Shown in pieces: positions 1 through 6,308 of a DNA stretch of 7,122 nt. Where the stretch lies: positions 1 to 7,122 of the forward strand of contig JACDDZ010000080.1 of the NCBI GenBank assembly GCA_013816695.1, read 5' to 3'. The notes under the pieces were generated by a model that was given only the letters and a program-made list of their open reading frames with translations, searched no databases and had not been told where the DNA came from. This DNA is from Gemmatimonadaceae bacterium. GTDB taxonomy: Bacteria; Gemmatimonadota; Gemmatimonadetes; Gemmatimonadales; Gemmatimonadaceae. Both the position numbers and the translations under genes were made by a program. Every line of letters begins with the position of its first letter. Within the stretch, counting starts at the first letter, position 1.

Positions 1-510
1 TCGAACCATCACGGTCACAGTGGGCGTAAGAACGTTCGAGCAGGTCAGTTCCCGGAATAACTGTTCAGTTGGCATATCGGTCTGCTGCCGACGCCCCCGC
101 GGCCATTTGGCATTAGGCTGGCCTCGGCCGTCAACCAGTATGGCTTCTCCCCAGGAGAGCTGGACATGGGGATCCTGGAAAGAGGCAACCTGGATTGCCA
201 GCTTGTCGGCTGGCCAGTAGTCGTCGCCCTCGAGCACCGCAACCAGGGAACCCCTGCCTTCCGAAAGCGCAACATTGTATCCCTCCGCGAGTCCAGGGAC
301 ACCGCGTTTGGGCAGCCGCACATATCTGATTCGCGGGTCGGAGTAGCTCTCTACAATTTCGCGCGTGCCATCTACGGATCCGTCGTCAACAACGATTTGC
401 TCCCAGCGCGTATACGTCTGAAGCAACACGCTGTCGATGCACTGACCGATGTATGGCTCAAGGTCATGCACAGTGGTGATGATCGTTACCACGGGAAGCA
501 GTTCCGTCAC
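1..510 (-). CDS. Family 2 glycosyltransferase, N-terminal part (cut by window edge)
   Basis: Transfers a sugar from a nucleotide-sugar donor to a glycan acceptor, probably at the cytoplasmic face of the membrane during surface-polysaccharide assembly. The frame is open from a GTG at 510 to the window edge (170 residues, no stop). It opens with a hydrophobic strand (PVVTIITTVH, residues 6-15), then has the GT-A nucleotide-binding motif VDDGSVDGT (41-49), and then LEGDDYWPADKLA (93-105), whose GDD matches the DxD-like metal/nucleotide site of the GT2 family. An in-frame TGA lies about 20 bases upstream of the GTG. The GTG is therefore the first possible start; another GTG six codons later is the alternative. 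No strong ribosome-binding site is visible. It is divergent from the Wzi-family gene. Donor and acceptor cannot be deduced. The family call is secure; the C-terminal half lies outside the window. Confidence 0.9.
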   Translation of the reverse strand, partial: MTELLPVVTIITTVHDLEPYIGQCIDSVLLQTYTRWEQIVVDDGSVDGTREIVESYSDPRIRYVRLPKRGVPGLAEGYNVALSEGRGSLVAVLEGDDYWPADKLAIQVASFQDPHVQLSWGEAILVDGRGQPNAKWPRGRRQQTDMPTEQLFRELTCSNVLTPTVTVMVR

Positions 511-674
511 GCGAAGTTGTTGTAGACAAGTTCACGGCTTCGATTTTCCTGGCGATCGAGGTTCACAGCGAGTTTATGGGCCTGTAACAAGATTCAGGAT
601 TAATTTTAGGGTTGACCAACCTGCACAGTACAATAATGTGAAGGGCGCGCTCCACTCAATCAGGGAAATAAATT
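511..674. promoter_or_regulatory. Divergent intergenic region with candidate promoters
   Basis: These 164 bases separate the leftward glycosyltransferase from the rightward Wzi-family gene, so promoters for both may lie here. The stretch 595-640 is AT-rich compared with its surroundings. For the plus strand, two weak readings exist. One is TTGACC (612-617), a 16-base spacer and TAATGT (634-639). The other is TACAAT (629-634) with a poor -35 (TTAGGG, 606-611) and a 17-base spacer. On the minus strand, TAAAAT (complement of 603-608) is a possible -10 without a convincing -35. An inverted repeat, GGTTG-AC-CAACC, spans 610-621 and overlaps the first candidate -35. These are matches by eye to sigma-70 consensus sequences; the host's real promoter consensus is unknown. 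Confidence 0.35.
662..666 (+). promoter_or_regulatory. Ribosome-binding site supporting a TTG start
   Basis: AGGGA sits 8 bases upstream of the TTG at 675. An in-frame TAA at 669-671 rules out any earlier start for the Wzi-family gene. The TTG also gives a well-formed signal peptide, so this site and the signal peptide together fix the start codon. The next in-frame candidate is a GTG at 684, which would shorten the signal peptide by three residues. Confidence 0.55.
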
Positions 675-2297
675 TTGACAAGCGTAATTCGCGCGGCCGC
701 GCTGGCCTCGATTATCACGTCCGTGCTCGCCGCCACCCGTGGCGATGCCCAGGGCTGCGCGCGGAATGCGCAGGTACGTACGACTCAGCTCGCGGGCCCG
801 GGAGCCGACTATGTTCGCCTGATGGAGCTAGCCGATACATCGCTTGCCATTCCGCTACTGGCGCGGCGCCTTTCGGATAATGTGTCGTCGCCCAGGTGTT
901 CAGGGGAGCTTTGGAGCCCGACGATGGGTTATGCGACGACGCTGAATCGTACAGTGACCGTGATGCCATTCTCGCTGGCGAGTACCTACAACAGCGCAAT
1001 CCCGGTGGACCGCAACAACGGCTCGATGTGGGCGGGTCGCGGGTTGTCGGCTGGACTTCAGGGCGGCGCGATCTTCCGGGCGGGCCCGGTGACAATTGGC
1101 GCTCTTCCGGAATTCTCATATCAGCAAAACCGCGGCTTCGACTCACTTCCGCGATTCACTGACGCAGTTTCAGGGTACGCCAGCGGCTTGTATTACCAGA
1201 TCGATCTGCCTCAGCGATTTGGGCCGGACTCCTACATCAACGTCGATGCCGGCCAGAGTTATGTGCGCCTCGATGGCCGGAATATTGGCGTCGGTTTATC
1301 GAATGAAAATATCTGGTGGGGGCCGGGAATTTCCAACGCCATTCTTTTCACCAACACCGCGCCCGGCTTTCCCCATCTCTTCGCGAAAACGCGGAGCCCA
1401 TTCAATATTGGGATTGGTCGCCTTGGCCTGGAAGCGTTTTGGGGGCGAGCAACCGAGTCTGACTATTTCGACTCTGACCCGACAAACGATCATGACATGA
1501 TCAGTTCGTCCCTGATCACCTTCGTTCCGCATGGAACGCGTGGGCTTACTCTGGCTTTCGGCCGGACATTCACGCTTCCATGGGACAGCGTGGGAACGCG
1601 TACTTTCACCCGACTGCTCCAGCCGTTCCTTGCCAAGAGCCTTTCGACAACAAGCAATCCGCAGGGTCACAGCGTGGATGACCAGCGTCTTTCATTTCTT
1701 GCCCGCTATGTCCTGCCGGCGAGTCAGTTCGAGCTGTACGGCGAGTGGGCACGCGAAGATGCCTCTTACGACACGCCCGACCTTATTAGTGAGCTCGAAC
1801 ACAGCTCGGGACATGTGATTGGACTGGTCAAAGGATTCAACAAGACGTCCGACTCATTCAACAGGTTTTACGCCGAAGTCACAAATCTCCAGTCGCTGCG
1901 CCAGGATCGTCCTGGAATCCGCCCCAATGCGCCTTTCTATCTGCACGCTCCTCACGGCCATACACAGCGTGGTCAACTGCTCGGGGCATCTATCGGACCT
2001 GGTGGCGAATCCCAACTCGTTGGAATGGATTTTTTCAGGAAGTGGGGGCTCGGAGGCTTCTTTCTAGAGCGTGTACGCCGCGATGAGTTTTCGCTGCGCG
2101 CCCAATACTTCTGGACGGCAGCGTTTCCACCGCTGCACGACGTCGAGCTCACAGGTGGCGTTCGCTGGACCCGCCAGTTGGGCCCAATGCGTTTTGACGG
2201 ATCCTTCTCGACCGGAAAACGCAGGAATCGAAATTTCCTGCGAAATGAAACGAACAAGGAGCTAAATGCGGCTTTCACCTGGACGCCTGGATCGTAA
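675..2297 (+). CDS. Capsule assembly Wzi family outer-membrane beta-barrel protein
   Basis: Likely acts at the outer membrane in attaching or assembling surface polysaccharide, as Wzi does for group 1 capsules in enterobacteria. The 540-residue product begins with a signal peptide: positive R6, a hydrophobic stretch at residues 7-20, and a probable cleavage after A25 (GDA|QG). An N-terminal helical segment (residues 46-70) precedes many alternating, aromatic-rich stretches typical of beta-strands. The most family-like part is the C-terminal HTQRGQLLGASIGPGGESQ block (residues 429-447), which resembles the conserved HTxRGxxLGxxIGPG region of the Wzi family (PF14052). The chain ends with a strand-like LNAAFTW near the C-terminus. 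It is somewhat longer than E. coli Wzi (about 480 residues). C28 and C75 are the only cysteines noticed and might form a disulfide. The acyltransferase gene follows after 40 bp. Family call is by recalled motif similarity; lectin function and substrate are inferred. Confidence 0.82.
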   Translation: MTSVIRAAALASIITSVLAATRGDAQGCARNAQVRTTQLAGPGADYVRLMELADTSLAIPLLARRLSDNVSSPRCSGELWSPTMGYATTLNRTVTVMPFSLASTYNSAIPVDRNNGSMWAGRGLSAGLQGGAIFRAGPVTIGALPEFSYQQNRGFDSLPRFTDAVSGYASGLYYQIDLPQRFGPDSYINVDAGQSYVRLDGRNIGVGLSNENIWWGPGISNAILFTNTAPGFPHLFAKTRSPFNIGIGRLGLEAFWGRATESDYFDSDPTNDHDMISSSLITFVPHGTRGLTLAFGRTFTLPWDSVGTRTFTRLLQPFLAKSLSTTSNPQGHSVDDQRLSFLARYVLPASQFELYGEWAREDASYDTPDLISELEHSSGHVIGLVKGFNKTSDSFNRFYAEVTNLQSLRQDRPGIRPNAPFYLHAPHGHTQRGQLLGASIGPGGESQLVGMDFFRKWGLGGFFLERVRRDEFSLRAQYFWTAAFPPLHDVELTGGVRWTRQLGPMRFDGSFSTGKRRNRNFLRNETNKELNAAFTWTPGS

Positions 2298-2337
2298 TCC
2301 CATGCAGGAGGTAAATACGCAGGCTTCGGGGTGAAAG

Positions 2338-3360
2338 ATGCTTAAGTCCGTATCCGACGACATAAACGTAGTTCGTGGCGTGGCGGCGCTCGGCGTTATC
2401 TGGGCTCATTCAATGGAGCCTGTGGATCCGAGGTTTTCTGTGAACGGCGCCTATTGGGTATGGATCTTTTTCGTTACGAGCGGTTACCTGCAAGGCCAAT
2501 CGTTTGCCGGCGGAAGATATAAGTCGTCCCTGCAGGGAGCGAAAACTTTCTGGCGGAATCGGGCAAGGCGTATTCTGCCGCTGTTCTGGCTCGCTCTCAC
2601 CATTGGAACTGCGATTCGTCTGGGGATCCTGGGGCAGAGTCTCGGAGTTCGAATGGTGACGCTTGAGTACTTGGGGATCATGCCTCGTAATCCGATTGTA
2701 GGACCGCTTTGGTCGATTGCGGCGGAACTGCATTTGTACATAATGACGCCGTTTTTTTGCCTCGTCCTTAGCCGGCACCGCAGCAAGCTACCGGCCTTCC
2801 TCCTGCTGGCCCTGGGTGCCATTGCGGCGATCATCGCGGTAGAGCTCGGCGACAACTCTGCAGAGCCGCGCACAGGCTTTGGCAACGCATTGCTCTTCAT
2901 CATCGGCCTCGTCGCAGCGTACCGGAGCAAGCCAATTCTATGGTTTTCCCCTGGCGTGCGTACGATGTTGTTTAGCCTCGCCGCAGTTGTGGCGGCGCTC
3001 ATACAACATGCAAGTCCGGGATTGTTCTGGACTGCGAAAGTGGGGATGATGCTCGCGGTGAGTTCCGCGCTGCTTGTTTTTGCCGCCCCGCGCCGGGGAG
3101 ACATCGTCGCGTTCTTCAGACTCTTCCGGACGCCGCTATCCACTGTGGGGCGATACTGCTACGGCATTTACGTATACGCCGCGCTGATCGCCGTATTCGT
3201 TAAACCGGTCTTTGGAGTTCGAGACGGACTACCACTGCTTGCATGCCAGTTGTTGGCGCTGCCGCTCGCGTACCTGAGTTACACCATGTTTGAGCGGCAC
3301 TTCGTTCCTAACAGGAATGGGGCAGTTGTCGCCGCTGCAGATCTGCCGTTGCCAACCTAG
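2338..3360 (+). CDS. Acyltransferase-3 family integral membrane protein
   Basis: Predicted inner-membrane enzyme that transfers an acyl group, often acetyl, to a sugar of a surface polysaccharide (PF01757, the OafA/WecH/NodX type). The 340 residues contain about ten hydrophobic segments, roughly at 11-26, 39-53, 79-97, 124-144, 150-170, 182-196, 210-223, 236-250, 272-292 and 299-318. Family motifs are clear: R13 and H24 in VVRGVAALGVIWAH, FFVTSGY (44-50) in place of the usual FFVLSGF, the basic RNRARRILP (73-81), and GPLWSIAAE (122-130) with E130. There is no C-terminal SGNH domain, so it is a stand-alone membrane domain. An in-frame TGA at 2332-2334 makes ATG 2338 the first possible start. 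GGGGTG (2328-2333) may serve as a weak ribosome-binding site. It is probably co-transcribed with the Wzi-family gene. The acyl donor and target sugar are unknown. Confidence 0.9.
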   Translation: MLKSVSDDINVVRGVAALGVIWAHSMEPVDPRFSVNGAYWVWIFFVTSGYLQGQSFAGGRYKSSLQGAKTFWRNRARRILPLFWLALTIGTAIRLGILGQSLGVRMVTLEYLGIMPRNPIVGPLWSIAAELHLYIMTPFFCLVLSRHRSKLPAFLLLALGAIAAIIAVELGDNSAEPRTGFGNALLFIIGLVAAYRSKPILWFSPGVRTMLFSLAAVVAALIQHASPGLFWTAKVGMMLAVSSALLVFAAPRRGDIVAFFRLFRTPLSTVGRYCYGIYVYAALIAVFVKPVFGVRDGLPLLACQLLALPLAYLSYTMFERHFVPNRNGAVVAAADLPLPT

Positions 3361-3383
3361 CACCAAATCCGGCAGGACCGACT

Positions 3384-4193
3384 TTACCGGGTCTTTCTGG
3401 GCTCGGAAAGTTTGAACACCACCTGCCACGCCTGCCACCGCAACCCGGGGATCTTCAGCAGGACACTATCAATCAGGCGGAGGGCCCCGAGAATAACCGG
3501 GAAGAAAGGTGTGTGGCGGAAGGGTACGGCTCCGAGAGCAAAGAGATGAAAGAAGTGCATCTCGATCCTCCCGAAATACTGCTTGATGATGTCGAAGCTC
3601 TCCTTCGTAAGAATGTGCTCCGCTTCCCAGGCCGTCCGGAGCTCGGGAGTCCTCCGCCTGTACGTTTTGATGAGAATGTTATGACCGAGGGTTTCGGTGC
3701 ACACCATGCATCCGCCCGGCTTCAGTACCCGGGCAAGCTCCGCCATCCCCTTGTGAAGATCCAGATGGTGAAGGACGCCGTACTCCATCATGAAATCGAA
3801 AGTGTTGTCGTCGAACTCCATCGCCTCGGCGTCCATGGCCTTGAACGAAACAGTGTCCTGCAGATTTTCCGCCGCAGCCCGCTCGTTGCAGTTCTGGATG
3901 GACAGCGGCGAAATGTCTATTCCCACGACCTTTTTTGCGCCATTCCTGGCGACAAAAAGTGACTCGTCGCCGTTGCCGCAACAATAGTCAAGGATGACCG
4001 AGCCGCGGCAGTTCTCCAGAAGCCACTTACGCATCAAATCGATGCTGTTCTGTTCAATGGAGTAATACTTGAAGTTGGCCCACACGGGCTCGTGGGCAAC
4101 GCGCGCTTCGGCTTCCGGCGACCAGCGCTGTTCGTAAGCGCCATCGCGCAGCTTATCGTGAAAAGCGATTTCTTCGAGCTTGCGTTCTTCCAC
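3384..4193 (-). CDS. Class I SAM-dependent methyltransferase (Methyltransf_11 type)
   Basis: Predicted soluble methyltransferase using S-adenosylmethionine, probably on a sugar or a glycan intermediate. The 269-residue protein has the Rossmann-fold motifs in order: SAM-binding VILDYCCGNGDES (66-78), where CCGNG replaces the commoner GCGxG; the acidic end of strand 2 in VVGIDIS (89-95); MDAEAMEFDDNTFD (120-133); the HH loop EYGVLHHL (137-144); and ELARVLKPGG (152-161). The hydrophobic, aromatic C-terminal part (about 212-260) and the RRRTPELRT segment (179-187) resemble methyltransferases found in lipopolysaccharide and capsule clusters. The start is GTG, preceded by GAGG at good spacing; no ATG, GTG or TTG lies between it and an upstream in-frame TGA. 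It lies 90 bp downstream of the family-4 glycosyltransferase and converges on the acyltransferase gene with 23 bp between stops. Substrate unknown. Confidence 0.9.
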   Translation of the reverse strand: MEERKLEEIAFHDKLRDGAYEQRWSPEAEARVAHEPVWANFKYYSIEQNSIDLMRKWLLENCRGSVILDYCCGNGDESLFVARNGAKKVVGIDISPLSIQNCNERAAAENLQDTVSFKAMDAEAMEFDDNTFDFMMEYGVLHHLDLHKGMAELARVLKPGGCMVCTETLGHNILIKTYRRRTPELRTAWEAEHILTKESFDIIKQYFGRIEMHFFHLFALGAVPFRHTPFFPVILGALRLIDSVLLKIPGLRWQAWQVVFKLSEPRKTR

Positions 4194-4283
4194 TATATCC
4201 TCGGATCGGCCGGCACTTTCGCGGCGCTGATTCCAAAATGTTTGTCATGCAGACAGGTATCCACGATACTTGCCGAGCGCGTC
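4194..4283 (-). other. Spacer between family-4 glycosyltransferase and methyltransferase genes
   Basis: This 90-base gap is the longest in the minus-strand run. It carries the GAGG ribosome-binding site of the methyltransferase close to its right-to-left end. A reading frame starting with GTG at 4264 runs 23 codons to a TAG whose last base is the first base of the methyltransferase's GTG start. Nothing else supports that frame as a gene. I see no convincing terminator or promoter, so readthrough from the glycosyltransferase into the methyltransferase is likely. Confidence 0.4.
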
Positions 4284-5459
4284 TTAAGCAATACTATCGG
4301 GCACCAACCCAGCCTGGGAAATCATTTTTCGCAAAATGACCTTTTCATCAAATTCACCGACAGCTTTCTGCCTGGAATGCGCACCATATTGCTGCCGCAA
4401 CTCAGGATTTTCGGCGAGCTTGAGAATCGCAGAGGCAAGAGCCTCGGCGTCCCTCGGTGGGACCAGAAATCCGTTGAGCCCTTCGTCAACTGTTGCCCTG
4501 CAGTCTTCGCTCGTTGAGGCGACCAGGGGCTTGCCCATCGACATGGGCTCGAGGAGAGCGCGCGGATATCCGCCTTCCTTGTAATAAGTCGGGAGCACGG
4601 CGACGTCACAGAGGGCATATAACCGGCGGACGTCTTTCCGAAACCCTAACCACTTGAAGTTTCCAAGCTTCTCGTAGCTCCGGACAGTTGCAACGGGAAC
4701 AGTGTGAGGGCTCGGCGGCTCCTCAGGCGCTACGAGTATGAAAAAGCATCGCGGGCATTTTTCGCGAAGAATTTCGGCGGCTCCGGCAAACTCTCCGATA
4801 CCCTTGGGCCAGATGAGCCTCGCGACCATTACCACAACCGTTGCATCCGCAGCGATGCCCAGTTCCCTGCGCAGCTCCTGAACAGATTCGAGCGACTCGC
4901 TGCCTGCCATGTAGTACTGAGTATCAAGATAATTCCGCGAAAGAATCGCCTTCTCTTCTTCCACAATTCCGGAGAGCACGAAAAAGTCGCGATCGCCGGG
5001 GTTTGTAAACCAGACATGATCCGCAATCCGGGACGACATCCGGTACAGCGCTCGCATAACTCCACGCATCACTTTCGCAGGGAGTGACATCTGGGGCACG
5101 AACACCGAGCCCATTCCCACAACGTGAGTCACGATGTGGTGACTGCCGGCCAGCTTCGCGGCAAACGCACCGAAAACGTTTGGCTTGGTAGAAAACGCCA
5201 GGACGCCCTCGACATGTTCGGAGCGCAGTATCCGGGCTAGTGTGAGTGTGTACCGAATGTCTCCCACTATATCGATGAACCGAGCGACAGGAACATCCAC
5301 GCACTCTGCGCCGAGGGACTCGATGTCCTCGCGGTATGACCCGACTTCGGTGAGTACGAGCACCCGATTCCAGCCAGCGGAACGAAGCTCCCTGATTATT
5401 CCCTTACAGAAGAGCGAAACGGACAGGCCGTCAGGGCATATCAGTGCGGCCGTGCTCAC
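4284..5459 (-). CDS. Family 4 (GT-B) glycosyltransferase
   Basis: Retaining GT-B glycosyltransferase that would extend a lipid-linked oligosaccharide in the cytoplasm. The 391-residue protein has a Rossmann-like N-terminal acceptor half and a C-terminal Glycos_transf_1 domain (about 200-370). The donor-binding half shows VVVMVARLIWPKG (208-220) with R214 and K219, WLGFRKDVRRLYALCDVAVLPT (270-291), EGGYPRALLEPMSMGKP (295-311), and the C-terminal NGFLVPPRDAEALA (329-342). Its general type resembles PglA/CapM-like enzymes that add an HexNAc-type sugar early in a repeat unit, but sugar specificity cannot be read. The first glutamate of the E-x7-E signature is separated by eight residues here (E295 to E304). 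It starts with GTG, and the sequence GTGA joins its start to the stop of the upstream FkbM gene, which implies translational coupling. Family call is secure. Confidence 0.92.
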   Translation of the reverse strand: MSTAALICPDGLSVSLFCKGIIRELRSAGWNRVLVLTEVGSYREDIESLGAECVDVPVARFIDIVGDIRYTLTLARILRSEHVEGVLAFSTKPNVFGAFAAKLAGSHHIVTHVVGMGSVFVPQMSLPAKVMRGVMRALYRMSSRIADHVWFTNPGDRDFFVLSGIVEEEKAILSRNYLDTQYYMAGSESLESVQELRRELGIAADATVVVMVARLIWPKGIGEFAGAAEILREKCPRCFFILVAPEEPPSPHTVPVATVRSYEKLGNFKWLGFRKDVRRLYALCDVAVLPTYYKEGGYPRALLEPMSMGKPLVASTSEDCRATVDEGLNGFLVPPRDAEALASAILKLAENPELRQQYGAHSRQKAVGEFDEKVILRKMISQAGLVPDSIA

Positions 5460-6250
5460 AGACGCTCAAACCAGCCGAGTCCGCCGCGTGCATCCGCTTC
5501 CCACCAGAAAGTAGGCTTGAAGCCGCGGTCAGCGAGCAGCTGCTTGATCACTGCTCCCCGCCCGTTGTGATATTCCAGCCTGATCTCATCAACCAGCTGC
5601 ATTACATCCAATCCGGCGCCATCGATAATTTGTTCTTCTTCCCCCTCGCAGTCCATTTTCAGCAGGTCAGCGTGCCCGATTCGCTCGATGACTGTCGCGA
5701 GTGTCTCGAGAGGCACTTCGTCGAACCCATCTCCTGATTGGGTTCCGCTTCCCAAAGCGTTGTACACGCTGGACCGGCGTGGGAACGGCACGACTCGCTC
5801 AGGCCCCTTGCTGACGGCCGACCGAAAGCTTGAGACCTTCCCGTTCAATCGGTTTTCGTCAAGGTTGCGGCGAAGGCATTGAAATGAATCGCCGCTGGGT
5901 TCGTACGCATGGACCACTGACGCGCCACAGTGAATCGCGAAGAGTGTAAAGACACCGATGTTGGCGCCAATGTCCACGACCTTGCTGCCTGGAGCAATCA
6001 ACCCGTAATCCTGTCGGACGAAAAGACCAAACACCGTGACAATGTCAAATGGATCTTCCGACAAGTGAATAGTCATTCCCTGGCGGAGTCTTAGGACATG
6101 GCCGGGTGGAGTGCTGCGCGTCAGGTAACAGCGCAGTACGGTCCATGGATTCTGGAAGAGCCTGATGCAGCGAGCCGCGCTCTGCACGTATTCAGGTATG
6201 TGCGGAACACTCGCCAGATAGCGGCGGGCGGGTCGTCCAAAAATCCTCAC
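5456..6250 (-). CDS. FkbM family methyltransferase
   Basis: SAM-dependent O-methyltransferase of the FkbM family (PF05050), commonly found in exopolysaccharide and O-antigen clusters, where members are thought to methylate sugar hydroxyls. The 264 residues contain the family motifs in order: VVDIGANIGVFT (91-102, SAM binding), AYEPSGDSFQCLRRNL (115-130, with the acidic ribose-binding E117), and LLKMDCEGEE (196-205), the family's characteristic K-x-D-x-E-G signature. The first 60 residues are a variable basic N-terminus. The start is GTG at 6250; an in-frame TAA at 6296-6298 and no other start codon in between support this choice, though no clear ribosome-binding site is seen. It lies 58 bp after the DUF218 gene and overlaps the glycosyltransferase by four bases, so both are likely translated from one message. 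Target sugar unknown. Confidence 0.92.
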   Translation of the reverse strand: MRIFGRPARRYLASVPHIPEYVQSAARCIRLFQNPWTVLRCYLTRSTPPGHVLRLRQGMTIHLSEDPFDIVTVFGLFVRQDYGLIAPGSKVVDIGANIGVFTLFAIHCGASVVHAYEPSGDSFQCLRRNLDENRLNGKVSSFRSAVSKGPERVVPFPRRSSVYNALGSGTQSGDGFDEVPLETLATVIERIGHADLLKMDCEGEEEQIIDGAGLDVMQLVDEIRLEYHNGRGAVIKQLLADRGFKPTFWWEADARGGLGWFERL

Positions 6251-6308
6251 GATACTTGCGGGTACGGCTGGGTGATCATCGGGTCTTGTGGGCGTTTAAG
6301 AATGTCCA

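Noticed and set aside
449..880. Plus-strand frame of 143 codons crossing the divergent intergenic region into the Wzi-family gene.
   Set aside because: It overlaps two better supported genes and the promoter-like region; its translation has no recognisable features and is Arg-rich in the part that shadows the Wzi gene.
715..1670. Antisense open frames of 143 and 124 codons opposite the Wzi-family gene.
   Set aside because: Low-complexity, Arg/Ser/Pro-rich translations with no domain signal, overlapping a gene with signal peptide and family motifs.
2484..3143. Long minus-strand open frame of about 219 codons opposite the acyltransferase.
   Set aside because: It lies wholly antisense to a gene with clear family motifs, is rich in Arg, Ser and Thr without any domain pattern, and looks like a GC-driven shadow frame.
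3375..3396. Possible terminator hairpin GACCG-loop-CGGGTC followed by TTT at the convergent gene ends.
   Set aside because: The stem is only about five pairs with a bulge, the T run has three bases, and it overlaps the methyltransferase stop codon. Too weak to call.
4193..4264. Small minus-strand ORF of 23 codons (GTG start) ending one base into the methyltransferase start.
   Set aside because: No ribosome-binding site, no recognisable sequence, and the frame is simply open through a short spacer. The one-base overlap alone is not enough to call a gene.
4262..6259. Identical 12-base sequence CACGATACTTGC at 4262-4273 and 6248-6259, the latter covering the FkbM start codon region.
   Set aside because: In a window of about 7 kb, one or two identical 12-mers are expected by chance, and there is no extended similarity around the two copies.
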